Shown in pieces: positions 1-8,728 of a stretch of 64,000 nt of DNA. The first letter of the stretch is position 1, and every line of letters begins with the position of its first letter. The position numbers were made by a program, and so were the translations under genes. The notes under the pieces were generated by a model. The model was not told where the DNA came from, searched no databases, and saw only the letters and a list, made by a program, of their open reading frames with translations. Source of the stretch: Aphanothece sacrum FPU1 (GTDB lineage: Bacteria > Cyanobacteriota > Cyanobacteriia > Cyanobacteriales > Microcystaceae); assembly GCF_003864295.1 (NCBI RefSeq), contig NZ_BDQK01000017.1, positions 124,001 through 188,000 of the forward strand, written 5' to 3'.

Positions 1-369
1 AATAAGTAAGAGGATATAGCCTAGATTTAATAGTAGACTTTGTTGAGGAGTAATTATGACAACTCCCCCATAACAACCACAATCTTCTGTTCTTCCTGTG
101 GAAGTTGACCAATAGTTGAGAATGGTTAATGCTACTAGCAAAAAGATTGAGCTAGGGATTATCCATTGGGGGAATTCATACACAATTAGGGCAACTCCCA
201 AGGCGGTTTCTAAGCCAATAAAAGCAATGGCTATGTAGGGGACAATCGGAGAATAAAAAAGCCCATAACGATAGTTTTGGGTGATGAAATCTTTGGAACT
301 GAAGGCTTTGATGAGGCCGGTTATAAGGAAGATTGTACCGACAATAAAGGTGCTGAAATATGAAATCAT
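1..369 (-). CDS. MauE/DoxX-like membrane protein (3' end outside window)
   Basis: An open frame from an ATG at 367-369 runs off the left edge, so only the first 123 codons are visible. It begins MISYFSTFIVGTIFLITGLI and has at least three hydrophobic segments, followed by a DCGCYGG motif near residues 103-109. This layout (helices plus a vicinal CGC pair) matches MauE-type proteins, which are related to DoxX. In methylotrophs MauE is needed to mature the disulphide-rich small subunit of methylamine dehydrogenase. It lies downstream of, and on the same strand as, two genes for Tat-type cysteine-rich proteins, so a role in forming their disulphides is an attractive inference. The 5' end of this gene is also duplicated as a scrap at about 1197-1263. 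Confidence 0.72.
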   Translation of the reverse strand, partial: MISYFSTFIVGTIFLITGLIKAFSSKDFITQNYRYGLFYSPIVPYIAIAFIGLETALGVALIVYEFPQWIIPSSIFLLVALTILNYWSTSTGRTEDCGCYGGVVIITPQQSLLLNLGYILLLI

Positions 370-563
370 TTATTTACTTGATGCTTGTATGAGTTGAGAA
401 AGTTGTAGGTTGGGTTAAGCAAAAGCGAAACCCAACTAAATACCTTAGTTAAATGTTAGGTCTTGTGACCTCGACAGTTAAATGTTAGGTCTTGTGACCT
501 CGACCCAACCTACTAGACTAATTTTCAGGGGGTTATGCAAAAAACCCCACAATAAGGTGTTTA
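370..563. repeat. Spacer with inverted and tandem repeats
   Basis: The spacer between the MauE-like gene and the first PqqD-like gene contains an inverted pair GTAGGTTGGGTT (about 404-415) and ACCCAACCTAC (about 504-514). Inside it is a tandem duplication of about 33 bp built on TTAAATGTTAGGTCTTGTGACCTCGAC-type sequence. Next to the stop codon is a GGGGTT...AACCCC hairpin at about 530-548. The same outer inverted repeat, without the tandem copy, follows the second PqqD-like gene at about 1303-1355. Confidence 0.6.
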
Positions 564-1166
564 TCAAACGCAAGTGCAATTAGAGCCTAATAATCCACTT
601 TGACATGTGCCTGTACATGGATCAGTTGGATCTGAGTAACACTTACCATTGCTCTGTTGACACCTACCTGTAGGTTTTGGCGTAGGTGTTGGCGTTGGTG
701 TTGGTGTTGGTGTTGGATTAGGTGTTGGATTAGGTGTTGGATTAGGTGTTAGTGTTGATGCGGCGAATGCTGGTTTTGGTGCAATTACTGACTGAATCAT
801 CGGAAATAAAGCCCCAATTGCTGCTGCTCCTGCCAACTTTGCTGTTTTTCCTAATACCTTACGCCGAGAAACCCCCACCTCATCAGCAATAGGTTCCCTG
901 ACATACTCTTGAATCAGATGACATCGTTCTAACTCCTCTAAAGCTAACCAGATCAAGCCACGAATATCTACATCTTCGGATAAGTCCAACTCTTGTTCTA
1001 GAAAAGTAGCAATATCATCTACTGTATTCCGACCATCAGCATAATAATAGACCTTGGTAGCTATAGGATTAAGACAATGACAGGCATCCCTTTCACGGTC
1101 ATAAATCATTACCTCATTATCTACTTCTGTAATCAGGATGTTTGTAGTTCTAGCAACTGGTATCAT
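564..1166 (-). CDS. PqqD/RRE-like protein with internal Tat signal, Thr-Pro tract and six-Cys tail (copy 1)
   Basis: This 200-residue protein is read from the ATG at 1166. A GTG 15 bases upstream is also in frame, but it overlaps the GAGGAG Shine-Dalgarno, so the ATG is preferred. Residues 1-95 look like a PqqD-type domain (winged-helix RiPP recognition element), with DRERDACHCLNPIATKVYYYADG matching the PqqD pattern in which a hydrophobic residue, LN and a turn precede the helices. Residues 100-136 read as a Tat-type signal: SRRKVLGK, a hydrophobic alanine-rich stretch, then AFA-AS. Next come about 30 residues of TPNPTP/TPTP repeat, then a tail of 34 residues with six cysteines. The first ~137 residues are identical to the neighbouring copy while the tail is unrelated. 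No exact family match is known to me. A secreted, disulphide-bonded peptide or RiPP-like precursor is inferred. Confidence 0.75.
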   Translation of the reverse strand: MIPVARTTNILITEVDNEVMIYDRERDACHCLNPIATKVYYYADGRNTVDDIATFLEQELDLSEDVDIRGLIWLALEELERCHLIQEYVREPIADEVGVSRRKVLGKTAKLAGAAAIGALFPMIQSVIAPKPAFAASTLTPNPTPNPTPNPTPTPTPTPTPTPKPTGRCQQSNGKCYSDPTDPCTGTCQSGLLGSNCTCV

Positions 1167-1196
1167 GGTGATTCTCCTCACTATTAAAATTAATTA

Positions 1197-1263
1197 AAGG
1201 CTTTAATAAGGCCGGTTATCAGGAAGATTGTACCGACAATGAATGTGCTGAAATATGAAATCA
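1197..1263 (-). pseudogene. Duplicated 5' fragment of the MauE-like gene
   Basis: These bases repeat, with a few substitutions, the first ~65 bases of the MauE-like gene (compare about 303-369), including its ATG and the sequence before it. The fragment stops abruptly where it meets the upstream region of PqqD-like copy 1. This is the scar of a tandem duplication whose unit ran from inside the MauE-like gene through its spacer and one PqqD-like gene. Confidence 0.8.
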
Positions 1264-1362
1264 TTTATTTACATTAAAAGTTTGTATAAGTTCAGAAAAT
1301 TGTAGGTTGGGTTGAGCAAAAGTTCAATGTTGAGTATTGTGACCTCGACCCAACCTACTAGA

Positions 1363-1941
1363 CTATTTACAAACTCCAAATGATGTCAAAGGCACGTAAA
1401 TACAAGTGCAGCCAGGATCACAAGGTGCTACGTCACTACCAGGTGAACATGCCCTCCCGTCACATGGGGTTGGAGTTGGGGTTGGGGTTGGGGTTGGTGT
1501 TGGATTAGGTGTTGGATTAGGTGTTGGTGTTGATGCTGCGAATGCTGGTTTTGGTGCAATTACTGACTGAATCATCGGAAATAAAGCCCCAATTGCTGCT
1601 GCTCCTGCCAACTTTGCTGTTTTCCCCAATACCTTACGTCGAGAAACCCCCACCTCATCAGCAATAGGTTCCCTGACATACTCTTGAATCAGATGACATC
1701 GTTCTAACTCCTCTAAAGCTAACCAGATCAAGCCACGAATATCTACATCTTCGGATAAGTCCAACTCTTGTTCTAGAAAAGTAGCAATATCATCTACTGT
1801 ATTCCGACCATCAGCATAATAATAAACCTTGGTAGCTATAGGATTAAGACAATGACAGGCATCCCTTTCACGGTCATAAATCATTACCTCATTATCTACT
1901 TCTGTAATCAGGATGTTTGTAGTTCTAGCAACTGGTATCAT
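1363..1941 (-). CDS. PqqD/RRE-like protein with internal Tat signal, Thr-Pro tract and six-Cys tail (copy 2)
   Basis: This 192-residue protein starts at the ATG 1939-1941 after a GAGGAGA ribosome site. Its first 17 bases overlap the end of the HPr-kinase-like gene, which suggests translational coupling. Residues 1-95 form the PqqD-like domain and 100-136 the Tat-type signal (SRRKVLGK ... AFA-AS), identical to copy 1. A shorter Thr-Pro tract follows, then a 33-residue tail with six cysteines in another spacing (C-x4-C-x8-C-x3-C-x-C-x10-C) and no residue similarity to copy 1 beyond the cysteines. A constant front and a variable cysteine-rich end is the layout of a leader plus core peptide, although here the leader is a folded domain. 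The function is unknown. Confidence 0.75.
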   Translation of the reverse strand: MIPVARTTNILITEVDNEVMIYDRERDACHCLNPIATKVYYYADGRNTVDDIATFLEQELDLSEDVDIRGLIWLALEELERCHLIQEYVREPIADEVGVSRRKVLGKTAKLAGAAAIGALFPMIQSVIAPKPAFAASTPTPNPTPNPTPTPTPTPTPTPCDGRACSPGSDVAPCDPGCTCIYVPLTSFGVCK

Positions 1942-2806
1942 GGTGATTCTCCTCTCTATTAAAATTAATCAAATTATCGAAATGTTGTAATAATACCCTT
2001 GCCGTTTCCTCTGCTTCTCCTCGTTGACTTTTGAGGATAACAGCACCCGAAACAGCCTTCCCTAAAATAGGTAAAGCAAATTCAGGACGGAGACGAGCAA
2101 CTAAAGTATTATCTAAAAGTGTTAACACTGCTTGTCCTCCAGAAATCTCTTGAGGACTCCATTGTGCTTCAGACTGATACTGAGTTTGCACTATTAACCC
2201 AATAGGTATAGGCTTTTCCCCAGCAAGACCACCCAAAACTTCTACTGGACAGCGTTTTGTTCGTTGCCCTTCTCCTTGACGGATAGATAAGGCTCGCGGA
2301 TAGGGATGAACCAAGCCATCCGTATCAATTAATGCATACTCATCCGAGTAGTAGGTTGCTCCTGCTTGCACTAAAGCAGCAACCAAAGTCGTTTTTCCGC
2401 TAAAACTGCGCCCCGGAATCACAATCGCCTTACCCTTCCATTCCACCACCCCTGCATGAACAAACAAGCGGTTTTGGACTGATACCCCCAACCACAAACG
2501 CAATTCAGAATCGAAAACCTCAAAGATATCCTCTAAATCCTGACTTTTGGCTAATTCTCCTGTCTCATCAGAAAGGAGATAATCGGGAGAGTCCGACACA
2601 GCCATGATGGAGTAAAGTTTATCTAGTCTCGCTGAGGAAAATGGTTGCCAATTAGGGGGGAGATAGTTGGGTAGTGCTTCCAAGATTGCCCTGTCACTGA
2701 TGTGAATCCCTATGGATAAACCATAGCTCACAAAACAGAGCATTCTCCCCCACTGAGAGACTTCCTTCGTTGATTGAGTCAGTTTTAGTAAATCGGGGCT
2801 TAACAT
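1925..2806 (-). CDS. HPr kinase-like P-loop protein
   Basis: This 293-residue protein has a P-loop GRSFSGKTT at residues 132-140 preceded by a beta-strand (KGKAIVIP), and a YSDEYALID motif at 153-161. Both resemble the kinase core of HprK. The N-terminal ~110 residues do not look like the HprK N-domain, and the catalytic phosphorylase signature is not evident. Such stand-alone HprK-like proteins occur beside PqqD and RRE proteins in lasso-peptide and other RiPP clusters, where some phosphorylate the precursor (established for certain lasso peptides). It is the first gene of the minus-strand set and overlaps the second PqqD-like gene by 17 bases. A role in modifying or regulating those proteins is inferred. 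Confidence 0.75.
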   Translation of the reverse strand: MLSPDLLKLTQSTKEVSQWGRMLCFVSYGLSIGIHISDRAILEALPNYLPPNWQPFSSARLDKLYSIMAVSDSPDYLLSDETGELAKSQDLEDIFEVFDSELRLWLGVSVQNRLFVHAGVVEWKGKAIVIPGRSFSGKTTLVAALVQAGATYYSDEYALIDTDGLVHPYPRALSIRQGEGQRTKRCPVEVLGGLAGEKPIPIGLIVQTQYQSEAQWSPQEISGGQAVLTLLDNTLVARLRPEFALPILGKAVSGAVILKSQRGEAEETARVLLQHFDNLINFNREENHHDTSC

Positions 2807-2866
2807 TCAGGCATTTCAGCGCAAAGCGGTGAAAACAGATAATTTACAAAATTATTTTATTTAGCC

Positions 2867-2888
2867 TATGTAAGCGTTTATGTAAGCG
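2867..2888. promoter_or_regulatory. Phased direct repeat upstream of the HPrK-like operon
   Basis: TATGTAAGCG occurs at 2867-2876 and again at 2879-2888, 12 bases apart, about 60-80 bases upstream of the HPr-kinase-like start. A pair of direct repeats near one helical turn apart in this position could be a regulator site. No clear -10/-35 pair was identified. Confidence 0.3.
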
Positions 2889-2940
2889 ATGTATAACTTC
2901 GTAATAAAACTTATTATTTGTTCCCTAAAAAATGAATAAA

Positions 2941-3072
2941 AGGCTAAAGCCTTATGCTATAGAAACGAAGTCCGACGAGCGCGGACTAAATTCTAGGTTG
3001 CGTAGGCAACCTTTGTTTTTATAGCTTAACCCTGAGCGGGTTTAAGCCAATAATTTCTAATAGTTTTACATA
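2941..3072. repeat. Partial copy of the ~190-bp palindromic element
   Basis: The piece contains the two hairpins typical of the family (AGTCCG...CGGACT and AGGTTGCGTAGGCAACC) followed by TTTGTTTTTATAGCTTAACCC and the GCGGGTTTAAGCC arm. It ends in TAATTTCTAATAGTTTTACATA, as complete copies do internally, but lacks the terminal GGTTCTACCG inverted repeats. It fills most of the gap 2807-3098. Confidence 0.7.
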
Positions 3073-3098
3073 AGTAAATGATATTGAGCGATCGCGGT

Positions 3099-3800
3099 TT
3101 ATTCTAAATTACCAAACCGTGATTGATATTGTTTAAGTAAAGCAGCTAATTCTTCTTTTTCTTGACGTTCTTGATCGAGTTGTTGACCTAAATTTTTAAT
3201 ACGTTCTTCAGGAATTTCATAACGTTTACCTGTGAGATCATACCAATATAACCATTCTCGATAAATTCCTTGATAACTTCCTAATTCTTTGCCTATTCCT
3301 AATTCTAATTCTGGCAACCAAATGACTTCACCTGATTGTAATATATACTGTCCATTGTTGAGTTTATAGACTTCTAAACGGGGTTTTCTTTTGCGTAAGG
3401 GATTATAAATAACATAGTATAAAATTCCCATTTCAGCATAAAATTTTTTCTTCGTGCTATATTCTCCCCGTCTTGTTTGAGATACCACTTCTAAGACAAA
3501 AATAGGAAGTTTTTGTTCTTCCCACAACACATAGGATAAGCGTAAATCTTCATCAATAATACGGGGAACCCCAATACTTAAAAATCCATCAGGGACAATA
3601 GCAGGTTGATTAGGATCATAATAAACTCCCATATCAACCCCAAAAAACCAATTCATTTTTTCTGACCAAATCAAGGCCAGAACAACTTCAAGCAATCCAG
3701 GAATTAAATGTTGTAATTGATTATCCACAGGGGTATCATCAGAATCAGGTAAATCTTCAGCAGAGGGTAAACAGGAGCGAGGATCGTAATATTGTAACAT
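3099..3800 (-). CDS. Uma2 family (DUF820) putative endonuclease
   Basis: The start is taken at the second methionine (MLQYYDPRSCLPSAEDLPDSDD), which matches the usual start of this very abundant cyanobacterial family; an in-frame start at 3824 would add 8 residues. The fold is PD-(D/E)XK nuclease-like: PDGFLSIG near residue 70, then a strand with LEVVSQTRRGEYSTKKKFYAEMGILYYVIYNP. A charged coiled-coil tail of about 30 residues (RIKNLGQQLDQERQEKEELAALL) closes the protein. The family is widely multiplied in cyanobacteria and its physiological role is unsettled. A second family member lies at 24248. Confidence 0.8.
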   Translation of the reverse strand: MLQYYDPRSCLPSAEDLPDSDDTPVDNQLQHLIPGLLEVVLALIWSEKMNWFFGVDMGVYYDPNQPAIVPDGFLSIGVPRIIDEDLRLSYVLWEEQKLPIFVLEVVSQTRRGEYSTKKKFYAEMGILYYVIYNPLRKRKPRLEVYKLNNGQYILQSGEVIWLPELELGIGKELGSYQGIYREWLYWYDLTGKRYEIPEERIKNLGQQLDQERQEKEELAALLKQYQSRFGNLE

Positions 3801-3877
3801 GGGTATTTCAATAATAAAGTACAAAATCTTTTCTATTGTAACGTAAATTGCTAGGGATAAATTTAGACTTTCTAGAT

Positions 3878-3911
3878 CCCCCTAAATCCCCCTTAAAAAG
3901 GGGGAGTTTAC
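3878..3911. repeat. Short C-rich/G-rich palindromic repeat
   Basis: TCCCCCTAAATCCCCCTTAAAAAGGGGGAG is a dispersed cyanobacterial intergenic motif. A related TTTTTAAGGGGGG/TTAGGGGGGA copy lies near 21085-21110. It sits between the convergent tail of menA and the Uma2 start and could act as a hairpin in RNA. Confidence 0.5.
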
Positions 3912-3914
3912 GGC

Positions 3915-4826
3915 TTATAATAATCTGGGTAAAATCAATCCTAAAGCTAATAAGATGCCACTCAAAAAATGAAGGTTTACTGCTATAAACTTAGAATTAC
4001 TTACCTTCTCAGGTTGATCGTGATATTGTCGAACATGATTAACTAATTGATAAGCAACGGGAAAACTCAGAAAGATCAGTAAACTCCATAGAGAAATTGT
4101 CCCCAATAAAGCAAAAACAAGGGTTAAAACAAATATAAGAATAGTTGACCCTGTTAACACTTGAGAACCTAATTTTGTGCCTAAACGAACAATAGGAGAA
4201 CGTTTTCCTGCTGCCATATCATCTTCTACTTGATGAAAATGGGAACAAAATAAAATAATCGAGGTACTAATTCCGATTATTGTTCCAGGAATTAAACTCG
4301 ATAAAGAAAACTGTTGAGTCTGAGAATAATAAGCAGCAGAAATAGCCATCGGGCCAAATGTAAAAAAGCAAATAATTTCTCCTAATCCCTGATATCCTAA
4401 ACGAAAAGGAGGCCCTTGATAACTATATCCTAAAGCACAACATAGGAAGATAATTCCTAATACTGTTAAGTCTTGTTGCCACCAAGCAATTAAGAAAATG
4501 CCTAAGATGCCTAATGCTAAGAATAAATTAGCTAACCAAAACATGAGAGATTTATTGCCTGTTAAATTGACAATAGAATGAGCTTTATTTTTATCAATTC
4601 CTGTTTCAGAATCAAAAACATCATTACTAATATTAAGCCAAGCAATAATCAAAATAGCTGACAGTAAAAAAGTCAAAAATATTTTGAGATCAAATAGTTT
4701 AGTCTCCGAAAAAGCGGCGGCAGTTCCCACTGTAATTGGTATAATAGCAACGCTATACATGGGAGGTTTAATAGCGGCTAACCAGAGTTTTCTTTTTGAA
4801 GGTGGTATAAGGGTAGTTGTCGTCAT
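3915..4826 (-). CDS. menA: 1,4-dihydroxy-2-naphthoate phytyltransferase MenA
   Basis: This 303-residue integral membrane prenyltransferase of the UbiA family attaches the phytyl chain to the naphthoate ring in phylloquinone (vitamin K1) synthesis, supplying the photosystem I quinone. The first Asp-rich motif NDVFDSETGID lies at residues 68-78 and the second region HQVEDDMAAGKRSPIVRLG at about 199-217. Eight to nine hydrophobic helices are visible. The N-terminus KRKLWLAAIKPPMYSVAIIPITVGTAAA is characteristic of the cyanobacterial enzyme. It stands as a single gene, preceded by a complete ~190-bp palindromic element. Confidence 0.92.
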   Translation of the reverse strand: MTTTTLIPPSKRKLWLAAIKPPMYSVAIIPITVGTAAAFSETKLFDLKIFLTFLLSAILIIAWLNISNDVFDSETGIDKNKAHSIVNLTGNKSLMFWLANLFLALGILGIFLIAWWQQDLTVLGIIFLCCALGYSYQGPPFRLGYQGLGEIICFFTFGPMAISAAYYSQTQQFSLSSLIPGTIIGISTSIILFCSHFHQVEDDMAAGKRSPIVRLGTKLGSQVLTGSTILIFVLTLVFALLGTISLWSLLIFLSFPVAYQLVNHVRQYHDQPEKVSNSKFIAVNLHFLSGILLALGLILPRLL

Positions 4827-4855
4827 GAAACTTCACTCGTAGAATAATTAAATCT

Positions 4856-5044
4856 GGTTCTACCGAACATAGTATGTAAAACTATTAGAAATTATGGGCT
4901 TAAACCCGCTCAGGGTTAAGCTATAAAAACAAAACCCGCCTACGCGAGTTTAATTTAGCCTCCCGAAGGAGGCTTCGTTCCTATAGTATCAGACATAAGG
5001 TCTGTCTATAGACGTTGATTTAACATAACTTGTCCGGTAGAACC
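4856..5044. mobile_element. Complete ~189-bp MITE-like element
   Basis: The element is bounded by imperfect 13-bp terminal inverted repeats, GGTTCTACCGAAC on the left and GTCCGGTAGAACC on the right. Inside are two stem-loops (ACCCGCCTACGCGAGT and GCCTCCCGAAGGAGGC) separated by a TTTAATTTA hinge, flanked by TATAAAAACAAA and TTCGTTCCTATA arms. It is close to the reverse complement of the copy at 37043-37232 and of the same length as the copy at 30768-30956. No coding capacity is seen. Confidence 0.8.
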
Positions 5045-5074
5045 TTAAATCTTCAAGATGGGTAAAGGTATTAA

Positions 5075-8000
5075 TTAATCAAAGCAACCGGATAATTTTA
5101 CTTTTTCTTGAGGACGATTTGCTACATAATCTTGAAGCCATTTACATCCTTGATTTAACAGATAGTTTAAGCGAGCAAATTCTTCTTGAACAGTCCAAAT
5201 TCTGACCGTTCCATCTCTAGCTACCGTGATCATTTGTTGACTATCAGGGGTAAATTGTAAACTTTCAATTGACTCTTGATGTCCTTTCATTTTAGTATGA
5301 AGGTTGCCATTAATATCCCACAATTTGATAGTTCCATCCCGTGAAGCAGTAGCTAAATAATTGCCATTGGGACTAAAACTTACTAAAGAAACGGGAAATA
5401 AATCACTTTTTAGGGTTCTTAATAATTGACCTTTAATATCCCATAATTTTACAGTACTATCCTTGGAGGCCGTGGCTAAATAATGTCCATCGGGACTAAA
5501 ACTCAACCAATTAACTCGATCTTGATGACCAGAAAATTCTTTTTTAAGATGTCCTTGTAAGTCCCATAATTTAGCTGTTCCGTCTCCTGATGCAGTGGCT
5601 AAAAATTGTTGATCTGAACTAAAACTAAGATGATAAATAGTATCTTCATGAGCGGTAAAGTTTTTGACTAATTTAGGGGGTATGCTTTGCACATTCCACA
5701 ACCAGACTTTCCCCTCTCTTGTGGCCATAGCTAACCAATGTCCATCCCCACTAAAAGTAAGACTATAAATTTGTACAAAATTGTCTGATAATGTAGCTAA
5801 TAATTTTCCTTGTAAGTCCCATAATTTAACAATTCCATTACTCGCTCCTGTTGCTATTGTTTGGCCATCAGGACTAAAACTGAGACTATTAATGCTACTC
5901 CCATGAGCTTGAAATTGTGTTAATTTTTTCCCCTCTAAATTCCATAGATAAACCATGCCATTTTCTGAGGCGATCGCCAATATTTTCTCCTTACTTGATA
6001 CATCTCCACTGGTAACATAATTATCAAAGGTATCAAACCCTTGTTGCTGAGGAGATTTCACTTGCCAAAGCTTAACGGTTCCATCGCCAGATGCGGTAGC
6101 CACTCTCTGACTATCGGCACTGATAGCCACATCATAGACAGGATCTTGATGACCCCTAAAAATGGCTACGGTTTGCCCTTGAACGTTCCAGAGTCGCGCT
6201 GTTCCGTCATTTCCTGCAGTAACTATCCATTGTCCATTGCGGCTAAAATTGACACTATTGACTAATCCCTGATGACCTTTAAGGGTTAAGAGAGGGTGTC
6301 CTTGTTGATCCCAAATTCTGACGGTTCCATCATCAGCGGCCGCCGCTAATTGCTTTCCATTGGGACTAAAACTAATACTATAAAAAGGTAAAGAATCTTG
6401 TCTAATTGTATTTAATAATCGTCCTTGATTATTCCAAACTTTAACCGTTCCGTCACGAGAAGCAGTAGCAATTAATGTTCCGTCGGGACTAAATGCTACG
6501 TCATCTACGGATTTTTGATGACCTTTGAGAATAGCTAATGAATGTCCTTGTAAGTCCCAAACTATTGCAGTATTATCTCTAGAAGTAGTAGCAATACGTT
6601 GACTATCGGGACTAAAAGTAACACTGTAAACAGATGCGTAATGTCCCTTAAGTGTTATTAATTGTTTCCCTTCTCGATTCCAAATTTTGGCCGTGTCATC
6701 TTGGGATGCAGTAGCAATTAATTGTCCGTTGGGACTAAAAGCAACACTGTACACATTTTTTTGATGACCTGTTAATAGTTTAAGTTGATTTCCTTGCCAG
6801 TTCCACAAACGAACTGTCCCATCATTAGAAGCAGTGGCAATTAATTGTCCATCGGGACTAAAACTAACACTATTAACCGTATCTCGATGGCCAGTTAACT
6901 TATTTTTTTGTTGAATGTGATCGAGAATTTGTTCTAAGGCTAAAATGGGACTAGTGGCGGGATAATCTTGTAAAAATCGCTGATCTTTGACCAAATATTT
7001 TAATTCTTGTCCTGCTTGTATCGCAGACATTAACCCTTCAATTTGTTCAAATTCAAATTGTCGCCAGGCACTATCTCCCGTTTGTTCTAATTGAGTACCT
7101 TTTTGTGCTTCTTCCTGTTTTTCAAAGGCATATCTAGTTTGACTAATAGCAATGACTGCACCTACTAATGAGATGATTAATACCCCAATTCCTAAACGGA
7201 TCATGCGTTGGGCTTTTTGATTCGCTTGTGTTAAAATCTCGTTAGCTTCTTTTTCGGTAGCTAAGTTAAATTCTGCTTCTCGTTTATCTAAGTTTTGACT
7301 AGCACTTAAAAATTGATAATCGATATTTCCTAAACTTTTATCTAGGGCCCAAACTAAGGCATCTTTGAGGGCTTTTCCTCGTAATAAACGGGAGTTATCT
7401 TCATAATTAGAAGTGATCCAAGCACTAATTGATTCTGAATAAGGACGAATATTTTCTAGTTGTTTACTGACCCATTTTTGATTAAATACTTCTTGATAAA
7501 CACGGTTATAAATGAATAATTTACTGTCTTTTTTAACGACTAACCCTGATAAACGTATTTCGGTTTGTTCGGGGCTATCATCTGCTTGTACTGACCCTTC
7601 TTGTAAAATATGTTGATAGAGTCCTAAGAGTCGTCCGACTCGTTTCTCATGCCGAAAAAGACGATCTCTAATGGTTTTTAAGTGAACTGGTTCATCTTGA
7701 GATTCCCAATGATTAATAATTAATGATTCAACAATATTTTTAATGAATTGAATTTCTTGACCGGCCGTAATTTTTTCTAGTGAATTAAATAGTAACTGAC
7801 AGACTTTTTGAGTAAGAAAAGGTTGTCCCCCTGTCCAGTCTAAAATGGCATTCAAAACCTCTTGAGGATTGTCAGTAATGGGGGTTAAACCAGAGACTAA
7901 AGGACTAATTTCTTCCGGGGTAAATCCTGTTAATTCGATAGGTTGACCAATATTAAAAGGGGTTTGAGTTTTATCCCTGATTAAATCTGAAGGAGTGGCA

Positions 8001-8563
8001 ACTCCAAATAGAGCAAAAACCAGTCGATTAAATTGAGCATTTTCGGCCCGTTGATTATAACAAAATCGAATCAAAGTAAAGAAATCATCAAGAGAAAAAT
8101 TAAGACTGAGAACTTTATCTATTTCATCAATAAAAATATAAATTTTCTCACCAGGACAATGAATTAAAAGTATTTCTTCTAGAAAATGACTAAATTTTTG
8201 TACACCGGATAACTCATCTCTTTCTCGTAACCAAACTTTTAAATTAACTTTACCTACTAAATTAAATCCTAAAAATAATTGAGTAATAATTCCGCTATAC
8301 CATTGTTGTTGACTAATATCACTGCCTAAACTTGTAATATCAACTGATGCACAACTCATTCCTTCTCGTTGAAGTTGGTGCATAGTGCGGACTCGTAAGC
8401 TAGATTTTCCCATCTGACGACAGTTAAAAATATAGCAAAATTTGCCAGCTTCTAAGGCTGATAATAATTCTTTATCCGCTTTACGTTCTACATAAGTAGG
8501 ATGATCAAATGATAAACTTCCGCCAACTTTATAAGTATAAGATTGTTTTAGATTTTGATTCAT
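5075..8563 (-). CDS. AAA-like ATPase with membrane segment and two WD40 propellers
   Basis: This protein of about 1162 residues starts at the ATG ([17 protein letters not shown]); a GTG five codons upstream is also possible. The N-terminal ~380 residues are a cyanobacterial AAA-like domain with a modified P-loop NCRQMGKSS and Walker [13 protein letters not shown]. After a helical region, one hydrophobic segment ([19 protein letters not shown], near residue 455) may anchor it in the membrane. From about residue 555 there are 14 WD40 units ending in LWDxxG-type strands, enough for two seven-bladed propellers, and then a short C-terminal tail. The build recalls STAND signalling ATPases that sense through repeats. 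The target is unknown. It is divergent from the membrane-protein gene at 8729. Confidence 0.85.
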   Translation of the reverse strand: MNQNLKQSYTYKVGGSLSFDHPTYVERKADKELLSALEAGKFCYIFNCRQMGKSSLRVRTMHQLQREGMSCASVDITSLGSDISQQQWYSGIITQLFLGFNLVGKVNLKVWLRERDELSGVQKFSHFLEEILLIHCPGEKIYIFIDEIDKVLSLNFSLDDFFTLIRFCYNQRAENAQFNRLVFALFGVATPSDLIRDKTQTPFNIGQPIELTGFTPEEISPLVSGLTPITDNPQEVLNAILDWTGGQPFLTQKVCQLLFNSLEKITAGQEIQFIKNIVESLIINHWESQDEPVHLKTIRDRLFRHEKRVGRLLGLYQHILQEGSVQADDSPEQTEIRLSGLVVKKDSKLFIYNRVYQEVFNQKWVSKQLENIRPYSESISAWITSNYEDNSRLLRGKALKDALVWALDKSLGNIDYQFLSASQNLDKREAEFNLATEKEANEILTQANQKAQRMIRLGIGVLIISLVGAVIAISQTRYAFEKQEEAQKGTQLEQTGDSAWRQFEFEQIEGLMSAIQAGQELKYLVKDQRFLQDYPATSPILALEQILDHIQQKNKLTGHRDTVNSVSFSPDGQLIATASNDGTVRLWNWQGNQLKLLTGHQKNVYSVAFSPNGQLIATASQDDTAKIWNREGKQLITLKGHYASVYSVTFSPDSQRIATTSRDNTAIVWDLQGHSLAILKGHQKSVDDVAFSPDGTLIATASRDGTVKVWNNQGRLLNTIRQDSLPFYSISFSPNGKQLAAAADDGTVRIWDQQGHPLLTLKGHQGLVNSVNFSRNGQWIVTAGNDGTARLWNVQGQTVAIFRGHQDPVYDVAISADSQRVATASGDGTVKLWQVKSPQQQGFDTFDNYVTSGDVSSKEKILAIASENGMVYLWNLEGKKLTQFQAHGSSINSLSFSPDGQTIATGASNGIVKLWDLQGKLLATLSDNFVQIYSLTFSGDGHWLAMATREGKVWLWNVQSIPPKLVKNFTAHEDTIYHLSFSSDQQFLATASGDGTAKLWDLQGHLKKEFSGHQDRVNWLSFSPDGHYLATASKDSTVKLWDIKGQLLRTLKSDLFPVSLVSFSPNGNYLATASRDGTIKLWDINGNLHTKMKGHQESIESLQFTPDSQQMITVARDGTVRIWTVQEEFARLNYLLNQGCKWLQDYVANRPQEKVKLSGCFD

Positions 8564-8728
8564 GAGAGATAATGTCACTGACCCGATAAAATAGAAGAAG
8601 TTTGCCTGATTGAGATAAGTTATTGATTTAGTTAATGCAAAGTTAACTTAAATATAGCGTATAATTTTCCTAACTGTGTGTCAGGCAACCTGAACAATCT
8701 GTTGTTTATTGTACTCTGTTAAACCCTA

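Noticed and set aside
6041-6265. 74-residue plus-strand frame inside the WD40 gene
   Set aside because: Antisense to the repeated WD40 region; no ribosome site or family.
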